A stretch of DNA of 64,000 nucleotides, taken from positions 1-64,000 of the forward strand of contig JAUIIO010000016.1 of assembly GCA_030431715.1 (NCBI GenBank), given 5' to 3'. Below the pieces are notes generated by a model that saw only the letters and a program-made list of their open reading frames with translations, ran no database searches and was not told the DNA's origin. How positions within the stretch are numbered: the first letter of the stretch is position 1; every line of letters starts with the position of its first letter. A program made the position numbers and the translations under genes. Positions 41,302 through 50,526 of this stretch are shown here, piece after piece. This DNA comes from a bacterium (lineage in GTDB: Bacteria; Bdellovibrionota_C; UBA2361; RFPC01).

Positions 41302-41892
41302 CTAATCTCCGTGCTTTGAACGAAGCGTCCCTGAAAGTCTCAACAAGAGGTGAACCCTCTCAAAGAACTGAACCCACTCCGAAAGCTCAACCGCGAGCTC
41401 TTGTTCCGATGGAGGGACAACCCCCGCATCACATGCCGGGCCAAGCTGAGTTTCAGCCTTGAGGCGATACACTGACAGAGGTCTATCTCCCAGCCGCGCC
41501 ACTTCATTAAAATCTTCTGAAAGCGCCAGTACCACTGGGACCCGACTGCCACCACAGATACGCAACTCATTTGCAAGCTCAGGATATTTTTTATTATCAA
41601 AGTACTTCACCTTCATCACAGGACAAGCCTTCTCGATCGCTCGAAACATCGGTCCCTGCCGCACACAGTCACCGCACCATGTGCCCGACAATACAATAAC
41701 ATTTATCTCTCTGATAAAAGATCCAAGAAGCGCTTTCTGATCAGGTGTGAGCACAATACGCTTCGCTGAGGCTTCCCAACGCTCCCGCTCCTGATCTGTG
41801 GCAGTCTGCAGGTACTCTTCATAAGCAAGCCCTTGCTTAAAATGGTCAACATAGAGTGAGTGGCGAGTGTCAAAATAATTTTCTGTTTGCAT
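41302..41892 (-). CDS. Thioredoxin-fold protein
   Basis: The 196-residue cytoplasmic protein has a thioredoxin active site in VLSGTWCGDCVRQGPMF (about residues 69-86; WCGDC in place of WCGPC) and a later cis-Pro region (SRVPVVLALSED). A helical N-terminal 60 residues precede the fold. The WCGDC form is found in the thioredoxin_9 group, often annotated as bacillithiol or general disulfide reductases; the partner here is unknown. No signal peptide is present. Confidence 0.8.
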   Translation of the reverse strand: MQTENYFDTRHSLYVDHFKQGLAYEEYLQTATDQERERWEASAKRIVLTPDQKALLGSFIREINVIVLSGTWCGDCVRQGPMFRAIEKACPVMKVKYFDNKKYPELANELRICGGSRVPVVLALSEDFNEVARLGDRPLSVYRLKAETQLGPACDAGVVPPSEQELAVELSEWVQFFERVHLLLRLSGTLRSKHGD

Positions 41893-41949
41893 GAGATAGA
41901 TATATCACATTGAAAAGGAAGCACCACACCTCCAAGAAACTCTCCCGCC

Positions 41950-42010
41950 CTCTTCTTTTTCCTCTTTTTCTTCCTCTTTTTCTTGCACTTGCACGTGCAC
42001 TTCAAGCTGG
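41950..42010. repeat. Single pyrimidine arm of the six-base-unit repeat
   Basis: CTCTTCTTTTTCCTCTTTTT runs into CTTCCTCTTTTTCTTGCACTTGCACGTGC. No matching purine arm follows. The CTTGCACTTGCAC core is shared with 5107 and 57681. Confidence 0.5.
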
Positions 42011-42083
42011 ACTCGGATTGAGGCAGGGAGTAATGGCTAGGAACAGAACCGCGGCAGGACTACCAAATCTCAGCAATGGTCTA

Positions 42084-42169
42084 CTCCTAATCCTCATCTT
42101 CCTCCTCCTCTTCATCCTGCACCTGCACTAGAGGAGGATGAGGAGAAAGTTCAAGAGGAAGATGAGGAG
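42084..42169. repeat. Six-base-unit hairpin repeat upstream of lnt
   Basis: The left arm CTCCTAATCCTCATCTTCCT and on to CCTGCACCTGCAC pairs with the right arm AGAGGAGGATGAGG...GAAGATGAGGAG. The loop is very short. It and the half element at 41950 make up most of the 41893-42252 spacer. Confidence 0.65.
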
Positions 42170-42237
42170 CTATAGATCTAGAGAATACCTAAGTTCTTAA
42201 CCTCAAAAACACACTGTGCCATCACTTAATTGATGAC

Positions 42238-42243
42238 TATACT
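42238..42243 (+). promoter_or_regulatory. -10 element just upstream of lnt
   Basis: TATACT lies 9 nt before the lnt ATG at 42253. There is no Shine-Dalgarno and no good -35. Transcription from it would begin within a few bases of the start codon. Confidence 0.35.
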
Positions 42244-42252
42244 AAGTGTCGT

Positions 42253-43770
42253 ATGCAAAAGAATGTTACTGATCTTTTTCTCTCAATTGCTGGAGGAGCG
42301 CTTCTAGGCCTCTCATGGAATTTCCCAAACCAGATCCTCGGCGCCATAATTGCGTGGCCTGCGACGTATCTTCTTCTCTGGTGCCTTCACTCAAAAAGAC
42401 CTTACCTACATTGCTATCTTTACGGCGTTGCATTTCACCCCTTCGGTTTTTATTGGCTTAATCACACCATCGGTCATTTTGGAGGATTCTCATCGCTCCC
42501 CACCCTACTCATCTTTACTTTTTTTGTACTAGCAAGCTCTCTTCAATTAGTACTCTTTCCTCTTTTCTTTAGCCTCTTACCCCGAGCTTTAAGAACCTTT
42601 GCTCTCGCAGCTCCGATTGCTTGGATGCTTTCAGAGTTTTACGCCGTAAAAATCTTTCCTTGGCATCTCGGACATACTCAGCTTGCCTTTCCCTACCTCA
42701 TTCAGATCGCCGACCTTTCCGGGAGCATCCTCATTTCAGGTCTGATGATCTGGCTTGCTGGCAGCATCTTTCATTTCCGCAAACGCCCACAAACAGCATT
42801 CATTACAAGCCTCGCTCTTGTACTTACTCTCGGGTACGGGTTTTACCGCGTTTCGACTATCGACGCTCGTCTCTCACAGAACGTTAAACCGCTTGAGGTC
42901 GCTCTCGTACAAGCCAATATATCTATTGAACAAAAACACAATCCAACGCTTTCAAAAACTAATACGCAGCATCACCTGACTCTCTCAGAACCTTACGCCC
43001 AAAAAGATACACTGATCATCTGGCCTGAGACCTCTATTGTGGAATGGCTTTACGATAACGTTGGAAATGTTTCAGCCGATGCTAGACTTCCATTTTTTGG
43101 TAATGGAGAAAACTGGCTCCTTGGTGGCTTAACGTACGAGAACAGATCAACTCTCTACAATAGTTCAATCGCCATCTTCTCAAATGGTGAAGTGCCTGAG
43201 CCATATCACAAAAAAATTCTGATGCCGTTTGGTGAATATACTCCTTTAGGAGATCTCTTACCGTGGCTTAAGGCTCTGAATACCACCGCTGGTGAATTCA
43301 CTGCTGGTCAAGCACTCCACCCGTTTACGTACCCATATGGTGTTTCTGAGACGGCACAAGTTGCACCGCTAAACTGTTATGAAGATATTGTAACTGGGAT
43401 GGGGATCGAAGCAGTACAAAACGGAGCGGAAGTGCTGGTTAATCAAACAAACGATGGCTGGTTCGGAGAAACGATTGCGCCTTATCAACATCACGTACTG
43501 GCTGCTTTTAGAAGTGTGGAAACACGGCGGTATCTCCTACGAGCAACAAACAGCGGACTAACGGCAGTAGTGGATCCTCTTGGGCGCACAACTGAGCAAC
43601 TTCCTCCGTTTTCTCCGGGGGTTATCTCCACTCAGATAGAATTACTCAATATTATGACGCCGTATGCCGCTTATATAGGTCAGAAACCTTATTGGTTATT
43701 TACGATTCTTATCTGCTACACTATTCTTATGAAGTTACGTAACTTTTTTCTAAAAAGGGCCTCAGAATGA
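42253..43770 (+). CDS. lnt: Apolipoprotein N-acyltransferase
   Basis: Lnt adds the third acyl chain to lipoproteins in the inner membrane, so the organism makes mature triacylated lipoproteins. About six N-terminal transmembrane helices (residues 1-195) are followed by a nitrilase-like periplasmic domain with the catalytic triad: Glu in WPETSIVEW, Lys in KKILMPFGEYTP and Cys in LNCYEDIV. NDGWFGETIAPYQHHVLAAFRSVE and NSGLTAVVDPLGR are typical. A last helix anchors the C-terminus. The stop overlaps the OmpA lipoprotein start by 4 nt. Confidence 0.96.
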   Translation: MQKNVTDLFLSIAGGALLGLSWNFPNQILGAIIAWPATYLLLWCLHSKRPYLHCYLYGVAFHPFGFYWLNHTIGHFGGFSSLPTLLIFTFFVLASSLQLVLFPLFFSLLPRALRTFALAAPIAWMLSEFYAVKIFPWHLGHTQLAFPYLIQIADLSGSILISGLMIWLAGSIFHFRKRPQTAFITSLALVLTLGYGFYRVSTIDARLSQNVKPLEVALVQANISIEQKHNPTLSKTNTQHHLTLSEPYAQKDTLIIWPETSIVEWLYDNVGNVSADARLPFFGNGENWLLGGLTYENRSTLYNSSIAIFSNGEVPEPYHKKILMPFGEYTPLGDLLPWLKALNTTAGEFTAGQALHPFTYPYGVSETAQVAPLNCYEDIVTGMGIEAVQNGAEVLVNQTNDGWFGETIAPYQHHVLAAFRSVETRRYLLRATNSGLTAVVDPLGRTTEQLPPFSPGVISTQIELLNIMTPYAAYIGQKPYWLFTILICYTILMKLRNFFLKRASE

Positions 43771-44471
43771 AGCACTTCCTGCTAAACGTTCTTACAACTA
43801 CGGTTTTACTCTCAATCACTGCCTGCAGTAACCCACAACCCGGTCCTGACAAGACGCTCTCAGGAGCTGTTCTGGGCGCTGGCTGGGGAGCAGGCGCTGG
43901 TGGCGTTATCGGCCATCAGGTAGGAAACGCAGGTGGTGGAGCTGCCATAGGTGCAGGTTTTGGACTGGCTGAAGGTGCGCTTATAGGTGGAGGCTTTGAC
44001 CTGACTGAGTCTGCGCTTCTCAAACAACAAGATCAGCTCACCACCATGGAAGCGATTAACGCCGCTAACCGAGCTCAGCTGGGTACAATTATACAAACTC
44101 TCGACAACGCCGCGTCGACTCCTTCTGGAAGTGGTATCTATCAGGTATTCTTTGATCCAGACGCTACCGGGCTTCAGGCTGGGGCAGTAGCAAATCTTCA
44201 GGTCATAGCAGATTCAATCCGAAAGAGCCCCCGTGCCTATGAGGTATACGTAGTTGGGCACACAGACGATACTGGCAACATCAAACACAATGAGAGCCTC
44301 GCTCAGGCTAGGGCAAGAACTGTTAGTGGATATCTCGCCTCAAGAGGTATTAGCGTTGATCAGATAACCGTTAAAAGCTACGGAAGTAAGCAACCACTTG
44401 CAACCAACAAAACGCCTGCAGGAAGGCAGCTTAACCGCCGCGTAGACGTTTACATCTCTCCAGATAAATAA
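43767..44471 (+). CDS. OmpA-family lipoprotein
   Basis: The 234-residue protein has a lipoprotein signal (TTTVLLSITAC, lipobox Cys about residue 20), then a glycine-zipper region rich in GAG repeats (about 32-78). The C-terminal OmpA domain (about 117-234) has YVVGHTDDTGNIKHNESLAQARARTVSGYL and NRRVDVYI, which bind peptidoglycan. This is the YiaD-like layout. It probably fixes the outer membrane to the cell wall. The 4-nt overlap with lnt, the enzyme that would acylate it, is fitting. Confidence 0.92.
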   Translation: MKHFLLNVLTTTVLLSITACSNPQPGPDKTLSGAVLGAGWGAGAGGVIGHQVGNAGGGAAIGAGFGLAEGALIGGGFDLTESALLKQQDQLTTMEAINAANRAQLGTIIQTLDNAASTPSGSGIYQVFFDPDATGLQAGAVANLQVIADSIRKSPRAYEVYVVGHTDDTGNIKHNESLAQARARTVSGYLASRGISVDQITVKSYGSKQPLATNKTPAGRQLNRRVDVYISPDK

Positions 44472-44488
44472 TTTAAGAGGATCTACAA

Positions 44489-45637
44489 ATGCAAGACGCA
44501 TACATCGTTGATGCTGTCCGTACGCCACGCGCCAGACGCAAAGGAAAGTTTACAACAGTTCACCCACTGGATCTCATGACATATCCACTTACTGAGATCA
44601 CAAAACGTAACAATCTTGATCCTACACATGTCGAAGATGTCATTCTTGGATGCGTTACGCAGGTGGGAGAGCAAGGATGGTGTGCTGCTAGAGCGGCCGT
44701 ACTCGCTGCTGGCTGGCCGATAACCGTCCCTGCCACCACAATCAATCGGCTGTGTGGATCTGGCCAACAGGCCACAAACTTCGGAGCAGCTGGTGTGCAA
44801 GCAGGTCACTATGGCCTTGTGGTGACAGGTGGCTTGGAGCACATGACCCGAGTGCCGATGTTTAGTGATGGTGGTGGTGAAAAAAGTCCGATGCTCCTCA
44901 AGCACCACCCGGACTTAGTCGATCAAGGACTCTCCGCGGAGATGATTGCTGAGGAATATAAGCTTTCGCGAGAAGAGATCGATTCATTTGCGCTTTCTTC
45001 TCAACAAAAAGCCAAAGTTGCTATCGACGAAAAGCGATTTTCAAAGAGCCTCGTTCCAGTACCTTACACTGACGAAGACGGAAATCAGCACACATTAACC
45101 ACCGACGACAATCCAAGACCTGAAACAACCCTAGATGGACTCGCGGGACTACGAACGGTCTTTAAAGAGGACGGAGTTATAACCGCTGGAAATGCCTCTG
45201 CGATTGTTGATGGAGCTGCCACACTCCTCCTCGCCTCAGAGAAAAAGGCGGCAGAGCTTTCGCTTAAGCCACGGGCCCGTATCGTTGCCATGACTCAGAT
45301 AGGTTCTCCCCCAAAAATCATGCTCACTGGTCCAATTGAAGCTAGCAAGCAAGTGCTCGCACGGGCAGGTCTTAAGGCAGAAGATATTGATCTCTGGGAG
45401 ATTAATGAAGCGTTCGCCCCTGTACCGCTCATCACTATATCGGAAGTTGGAATAGATCCTCAGAAAGTAAACGTGAACGGTGGCGCAATTGCCCTCGGAC
45501 ACCCTCTTGGAGCTACCGGAGCAATCCTTATGGGCACTGCCCTTGATGAGCTCGAACGAACTAACGGGAAATATGCCCTGATCACTATGTGCATAGGACT
45601 CGGAATGGGGATCGCAACCATTATTGAACGTGTGTGA
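44489..45637 (+). CDS. Acetyl-CoA acetyltransferase (thiolase)
   Basis: This enzyme makes or cleaves 3-oxoacyl-CoA. The 382 residues show the thiolase signatures: acyl-binding Cys89 in [29 protein letters not shown] with the catalytic His, and a C-terminal MCIGLGMG with the second Cys. Whether it serves fatty acid oxidation or acetoacetyl-CoA formation is not clear; no fad genes are adjacent. An AAGAGGAT site precedes ATG 44489. Confidence 0.93.
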   Translation: MQDAYIVDAVRTPRARRKGKFTTVHPLDLMTYPLTEITKRNNLDPTHVEDVILGCVTQVGEQGWCAARAAVLAAGWPITVPATTINRLCGSGQQATNFGAAGVQAGHYGLVVTGGLEHMTRVPMFSDGGGEKSPMLLKHHPDLVDQGLSAEMIAEEYKLSREEIDSFALSSQQKAKVAIDEKRFSKSLVPVPYTDEDGNQHTLTTDDNPRPETTLDGLAGLRTVFKEDGVITAGNASAIVDGAATLLLASEKKAAELSLKPRARIVAMTQIGSPPKIMLTGPIEASKQVLARAGLKAEDIDLWEINEAFAPVPLITISEVGIDPQKVNVNGGAIALGHPLGATGAILMGTALDELERTNGKYALITMCIGLGMGIATIIERV

Positions 45638-45651
45638 TTTTCCTGTATAAT
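45624..45651 (+). promoter_or_regulatory. Promoter at the 3' end of the thiolase gene (leaderless candidate)
   Basis: TTGAAC (45624-45629), a 16-nt spacer and a perfect TATAAT (45646-45651) lie 7 nt before the ATG at 45659. The -35 is inside the thiolase coding end. Transcription would start at the ATG itself. No ribosome site is present. Confidence 0.55.
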
Positions 45652-45658
45652 CCCCTGC

Positions 45659-46165
45659 ATGGTTTTTGATTATACAAGAGAAGAGATTCAGCACAGCTTC
45701 AAGAGCGCCCCTAACATTAATGCGGCGCTTAAGAACTTCATGAAACAAGAGATCGAAAAGGGCGATTCTGCTGCTAAATTTGTTAAGGCACTAAAAACAG
45801 CACTTCAGTCAAAATCACCCGATGCCCTCCCCGAGCTCCTAGATCGCGCGCTCCCAAAGTACGAAACTCACACATTTGTGATCTCTCGCTACGCGCACAA
45901 CGACTGCATCGAACCGCTTCTCGCAAAGATTATCGAAGAATACGCCTCCGACTTTAACAACTGTTACCAAACTGATGGCGCATCGCAGATAGAAATTAGT
46001 GACAAAGCTACTTTTGAAAAGATCGCACGAGATGTTGAAAAACTAACCGGGCAACACTTACAGGAATCGAATTTGCCAGAGAACGGCTTTATGAAGAACT
46101 CTGTGTTTTATTCGCTCTTTGAGCCACTTGTACTTCAGGAGCTCAAACCAATCTTTTCAAAGTAG
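45659..46165 (+). CDS. Hypothetical protein, 168 residues
   Basis: A soluble, helical protein with balanced charge; no family is recognised and no signal peptide is present. It contains two cysteines and a Lys/Glu-rich first third. A perfect TATAAT just upstream makes ATG 45659 a likely leaderless start. It is followed 6 nt later by the LpxL-like gene, so it may share its function in envelope lipid metabolism. That is a guess from position. Confidence 0.7.
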   Translation: MVFDYTREEIQHSFKSAPNINAALKNFMKQEIEKGDSAAKFVKALKTALQSKSPDALPELLDRALPKYETHTFVISRYAHNDCIEPLLAKIIEEYASDFNNCYQTDGASQIEISDKATFEKIARDVEKLTGQHLQESNLPENGFMKNSVFYSLFEPLVLQELKPIFSK

Positions 46166-46170
46166 TTGCC

Positions 46171-47091
46171 GTGGACCGCGCCCTGCTTATACTGATTCGC
46201 ACGCTTTTCTTCTGCTTGCGAATGCTTCCGGGCCACATTCGCCTCTCTCTCTTACATGGCTTGTTTAAGCTTGCGGCGGCACTCCTCCCTGCTTATCGAA
46301 AAGTCGCTAGGAAAAATTTAGAGATCGCTTTCCCTGAGAAAAGTGCTACAGAACGTGAGCAGGTTTTTAAAGCAAGCCTACTCGAACTGGCTAGGCTCCT
46401 ATCAGACATAATTCGTATTCCGCAGATTGATGCTGAATGGGCAAAAAATCATGTAACAATTGAAAATGAGAACGACTATCTTGAACTTCACAATAACAAA
46501 TCCGGAAAAGGAATCCTCATCGCAACAGGACACCTTGGCAGCTTCGAAATCCTCGCTCGCAGCGCCGCGCTAAGAGGCTATCCTTTATCATTTGTTGCCA
46601 GAAACTTCACCATGCCTGCAATTGACCACTGGTGGAAGGCTCAGAGAAATCAATTTGGGAACGAAATGATTGACCGTAAAGGGGCCTACAAGCGAGTAAT
46701 AGACTGCATTAAGAGTGGCCGGAATGCTGGGCTCCTTATCGATCAAAATGTCACTCGAAATAGAGCTGTCTTTGTTGACTTCTTTGGAGTGAAAGCCGCA
46801 ACCACGAAAGCGCTTGCACTTGCGGCCATTCAAACCACCCCCACAATTGTCGTTGCCGGGATAGAGTACGTGGGTGACGACAACTACACTATGCTCTGGG
46901 AAGAGGTGGAGACGCACGACTTATACACAAACAACGATCTCACAAGAGAAGAGATTACATATGAAATAACGCTGCGCGCTTCTCAGATATATGAGAAGAT
47001 GATTCGAAGAAAGCCCGAGAGCTGGTTCTGGATGCACCGCAGATGGAAGACCAGACCAACGGAGGAAGAGAAAAACCCGTATAAAGAATGA
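46171..47091 (+). CDS. LpxL/HtrB-family lipid A-type acyltransferase
   Basis: This family transfers a fatty acyl chain to lipid A precursors at the inner membrane. The catalytic H-x4-D/E motif appears as HLGSFE (about residues 117-122, within ATGHLGSFEILA). Arg and Phe residues after it (FVARNFTMPAIDHWW) and the conserved NAGLLIDQNVTR and PESWFWMHRRWK end fit too. The start is GTG 46171, 6 nt after the previous gene. The stop overlaps the next start by 4 nt. Without other lpx genes here, the exact acceptor is unproven. Confidence 0.88.
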   Translation: MDRALLILIRTLFFCLRMLPGHIRLSLLHGLFKLAAALLPAYRKVARKNLEIAFPEKSATEREQVFKASLLELARLLSDIIRIPQIDAEWAKNHVTIENENDYLELHNNKSGKGILIATGHLGSFEILARSAALRGYPLSFVARNFTMPAIDHWWKAQRNQFGNEMIDRKGAYKRVIDCIKSGRNAGLLIDQNVTRNRAVFVDFFGVKAATTKALALAAIQTTPTIVVAGIEYVGDDNYTMLWEEVETHDLYTNNDLTREEITYEITLRASQIYEKMIRRKPESWFWMHRRWKTRPTEEEKNPYKE

Positions 47092-48311
47092 AACGGATAT
47101 TCACAAAATTCCTGCTTCAAATAGCTACATGGTTTTTTCTCACCTCGCTGCTTCTGACGCTGAGCCTCCTTATTATCTTTCTCGGTGTCGACAACTCACA
47201 GAGCTTTAGAAATGTGATCGGCATGAGGCAGATCCCCTTTATTTACTTCTCCTCTAAATTCGTACGAGATCCAGAACTTATATTTCGTGGCAATCCTCAT
47301 TGGTCGATCAACACAACTTTTGGGGCAAAGTACATAGATCATCCTATTTTTACAGATAAAATCACTCCCGTCTCTTATGTGGCAAACTTTAATTCTGAAG
47401 GATACCGAGAAAGCACGTCGCCGCTGCATTCTCAAATCGCGGTAGTTGGCGACTCATTCATTGAGGGCGGCAACTCTAACAGTGATACATTTGCAGAGCA
47501 TCTAAAGCGAGAGATAGGGCAAGATGTCTCAAATTATGGACTCTCATGGTACGGTCCGGAGCAATACCTGCTTACGATAAAGAAATATATACTCCCTCAT
47601 AAACCAAAAGTAATACTTCTAAGCTTCTACGAAGGAAACGATCCAGAGGACACCGGATGGTACAGCAATTGGCTGAAGAAGGGATACTACTACAAGCAAG
47701 GTTTTACAGCTCAAACTCCCCTGCTTCGAGCCCAACATTTTTATGGCGATATCTACAGATTTGTAAGAGACAATACCGTTTATGCCCTGAGAGTGAAGGT
47801 TGCTAAATGGCGCGGACGCTTTCGCGATCCAGTTGCGCAAAGAGTGATACAGGTTCATTTACCCAGCAATGCATTTCCTGATCTCATATCACAGTCAGCG
47901 GATACTGCCTCAGCTACAAGCCTGCTTCAAACTTCAGATTGGATCCGAATTAAAGAATTATTGGCTGAGTTTTCCGCCCTCTCTAAGGCTCATGATTTTC
48001 AACCGATTGTTATGCACATACCACGCAAAACACACGTTTATGCACCCTACATATCACTTTCCGAGAGCGGTCTCTACTGGAAAGAGCTGCAGCAGAAAGG
48101 CCCCATTGAGGAAGCACGGCTAAACGCCCTAAAGAGTATTTGCAAAGACCTACAGCTAAACTTACACACCATCACAACCGACTTCCAAAATGCGGCATCA
48201 CAGGGTCAACCAACATTCTACCAGACAGACCTGCACTGGAATTCAAACGGGCGGCAAATCGCAGCAAAAAGCATCGCCCCCGTAATGAAACGGCTAACAC
48301 GCACCCAGTAA
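47088..48311 (+). CDS. Membrane-anchored SGNH-fold protein
   Basis: One N-terminal helix (about residues 10-32) anchors a periplasmic SGNH/GDSL hydrolase-type domain. The nucleophile block AVVGDSFIEGG (about 120-130) and the late block YQTDLHWNSNGRQIAA (catalytic Asp and His, near residue 380) are both visible. AlgJ- and DltD-like O-acetyl or acyl transfer enzymes share this plan. The 4-nt overlap with the LpxL-like gene suggests a joint role in modifying an envelope lipid or glycan. Confidence 0.75.
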   Translation: MKRIFTKFLLQIATWFFLTSLLLTLSLLIIFLGVDNSQSFRNVIGMRQIPFIYFSSKFVRDPELIFRGNPHWSINTTFGAKYIDHPIFTDKITPVSYVANFNSEGYRESTSPLHSQIAVVGDSFIEGGNSNSDTFAEHLKREIGQDVSNYGLSWYGPEQYLLTIKKYILPHKPKVILLSFYEGNDPEDTGWYSNWLKKGYYYKQGFTAQTPLLRAQHFYGDIYRFVRDNTVYALRVKVAKWRGRFRDPVAQRVIQVHLPSNAFPDLISQSADTASATSLLQTSDWIRIKELLAEFSALSKAHDFQPIVMHIPRKTHVYAPYISLSESGLYWKELQQKGPIEEARLNALKSICKDLQLNLHTITTDFQNAASQGQPTFYQTDLHWNSNGRQIAAKSIAPVMKRLTRTQ

Positions 48312-48396
48312 TCTTCCCCACATAAGAGATATTGGCGCTCCTTAAGCTCCTGTAGTACAAAGAGTCATATGAGAATGATTGGAGGAAGATACACTC

Positions 48397-48906
48397 ATGA
48401 AACATACACTTATTGTCCTAGCTGTCCTTATCTTACCCGCACTGACTCAAGCTCAAGACGCTTCTGCAGTACTCATAGCCAGAAGTGACTCAAAGGTATC
48501 GGGGACACTCTCATTTCATACGAATTCAGACGGCTCTGTTTCAATTCAGGGTGCACTTAAAGGACTCTCCCCTAATACCTCACACGGCTTCCATGTTCAT
48601 CAGTATGGCGACTGCAGCTCTCCTGATGGCACCTCAGCGGGTGGTCACTTTAACCCCGAGAGTTCAAAACACGGTGGCCCCGAAATGAAAGAACGTCATG
48701 TGGGAGACCTTGGAAATATTACTGCCAATGACAGCGGAGAAGCCCAAATAGATATCAGCGACAAGCATCTAAGCCTGAGTGGTGATCATTCCATAATCGG
48801 CCGCGCAGTAGTCGTACACGGAGGCACAGATGACCTGAAGAGCCAGCCATCTGGTGCAGCTGGGCCGCGCATTGCGTGTGGAGTAATTGGGATAAGCGCT
48901 AAGTAA
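48397..48906 (+). CDS. sodC: Cu/Zn superoxide dismutase, periplasmic
   Basis: SodC removes superoxide in the periplasm. After a signal peptide (LIVLAVLILPALTQA) the metal ligands appear in FHVHQYGDCSSPDG, AGGHFNPESSKHG and RHVGDLGNI. The C-terminal AVVVHGGTDDL...GPRIACGVIG contains the active-site Arg and the disulfide Cys. ATG 48397 follows GGAGG by 11 nt. The gene is convergent with the RT cassette, 25 nt from its last stop. Confidence 0.95.
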   Translation: MKHTLIVLAVLILPALTQAQDASAVLIARSDSKVSGTLSFHTNSDGSVSIQGALKGLSPNTSHGFHVHQYGDCSSPDGTSAGGHFNPESSKHGGPEMKERHVGDLGNITANDSGEAQIDISDKHLSLSGDHSIIGRAVVVHGGTDDLKSQPSGAAGPRIACGVIGISAK

Positions 48907-48931
48907 TCACTCTCGGTTTGAAATTTTAAGC

Positions 48932-50524
48932 TCAAGAATTTGCCTCACTGCGAACGATCCCCATCAGTTCGCTGTGCGGGGTGACATCGCCTAACCATAC
49001 AAGGGCCTCAAGAGTTGAGGGATCCGGCATGGCGAGACTATCGAGAGCAAGCTCTTCACGTGCGAGTTTGTTCTTTCCAAAATCAGATTCTTTAAACCAA
49101 TACTTCGAGAAATCTGGCTCTTTTCCAAGATTATACTCTCGAATTGTATACACTGCCTCTTTGGGGACCTTGTAAATCGTCATCCAGTAGAACTTCTCCC
49201 TTTTCATCGTGTCGTTTGCATATCCTCTTACAGAAAATTTATGGCTTTGATGAATATACGAGCTACTGGAACTCCATGGTGATGCTGAGGAAAAGATAAG
49301 AGTGTGTAAGGGGTCAAAATAAAAGGTCCTGTAGTAATCTGCGTGTCTATCAAAGAGTACTTGTAGTCGCTTAAGGAGGGTGTTCTCCCCACCTCCCGGC
49401 CGCGAACTCATAGAATCTCTGGAGGCCTGCGCTGCTACCTCATATATCATCTCATTATTCTTCCCAGCGAGCGTCTCTCGAAGCAACTCAAGAATATATT
49501 TTTTTCTCTTTTGGTAAGTACCCCAATCAGTCCGATATTTTCCAATAAGGGTAAAAGCAAAATTATGAGCAGGTCTTCCATACTTACTTTTCCAGGCCGG
49601 CACTTTTGTATTGGCGATAATATAATCGGCGGCACCATCATTATTGCTATCTGGCATCAAGAAAACTGGATATTTCGCATGATCGAAATAGTCCTGATCT
49701 CTCTTTTGAAAGTAGAAAAGTGCTTTTAAAACTTGATCATTAACTTCATGCCTTAAACGATACGGAGACTGTGAATACTCCTGACAAAACGAGTCCTGAC
49801 GGCCCCTGCATAACCTCGCCATAGCATAAGCGAAAGACTTCATTGTTGAAGATTCCATCACATGAGGAACAAGAGAGCCATCACCGCGAAACGCCATATA
49901 ATGAGAGCGCTCTTCATCTGTACAGTTCTCTTCCTGCGCGAGGTAATCCTGAAGACCTTTCTCATAACTCTCATACTCCTCACGACTCCAGACTCCACGA
50001 TATTTTGAAATGTAACTCTGCAGCTGATATCTGGCTTCACAGTGGGTCATCAGCGGAGGGAGTTGTGTTATTTCTTGATTCGAGCCGGTGCGAGACCTGT
50101 AGTAGGCAAGGTGCTTATGAAGAAAAACAAGCTGATGATACCCTTCACTGGTCAACTGAGACCAGATTGGCCGAGTTGCTGAGTACTCAGGCTTACGCTC
50201 TTTCGCTTCAAATATATTTGCATACACTTCAAGCTTTCGCTTTAACATATCAGGATTATCACGATATTCCGAACACAGCGTCTCGGTAAATGTAACTTCG
50301 TTTACCGTACCGTCTTTTAACTTGTGTCTTAGTGAAAATGGGATTCGAAGAGTTTCTTTAAATTCTTTTCTTGAGAGCACTGTCCTTACTTTTACTAAGA
50401 GATCATGAATACCTTCATGATCATCACAGGCTGAAGAGACCTCTGGCTGCTGCGTCTGTCTTTGGCACGAAGAGAGGGAGAGAAAAAGAAGAAGCGCAAC
50501 GATAATTGATCTCATTATGGCCAT
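48932..50524 (-). CDS. Large lipoprotein of the RT cassette
   Basis: The 530-residue protein has a lipoprotein signal (SIIVALLLFLSLSSC, lipobox Cys20) and no further membrane helix, so it should sit in the periplasm, anchored to the outer or inner membrane. The mature part is helical, with many Tyr, Arg and Glu. A single Asp-rich loop at about residues 292-300 (DSNNDGAAD followed by YIIAN) resembles one calcium-binding FG-GAP/VCBS repeat. I recognise no other domain. It starts 2 nt after the stop of the flippase-like gene, so the two are coupled. ATG 50515 is an alternative start. Function unknown; tied to the RT by gene order. Confidence 0.78.
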   Translation of the reverse strand: MAIMRSIIVALLLFLSLSSCQRQTQQPEVSSACDDHEGIHDLLVKVRTVLSRKEFKETLRIPFSLRHKLKDGTVNEVTFTETLCSEYRDNPDMLKRKLEVYANIFEAKERKPEYSATRPIWSQLTSEGYHQLVFLHKHLAYYRSRTGSNQEITQLPPLMTHCEARYQLQSYISKYRGVWSREEYESYEKGLQDYLAQEENCTDEERSHYMAFRGDGSLVPHVMESSTMKSFAYAMARLCRGRQDSFCQEYSQSPYRLRHEVNDQVLKALFYFQKRDQDYFDHAKYPVFLMPDSNNDGAADYIIANTKVPAWKSKYGRPAHNFAFTLIGKYRTDWGTYQKRKKYILELLRETLAGKNNEMIYEVAAQASRDSMSSRPGGGENTLLKRLQVLFDRHADYYRTFYFDPLHTLIFSSASPWSSSSSYIHQSHKFSVRGYANDTMKREKFYWMTIYKVPKEAVYTIREYNLGKEPDFSKYWFKESDFGKNKLAREELALDSLAMPDPSTLEALVWLGDVTPHSELMGIVRSEANS

Positions 50525-50526
50525 TC

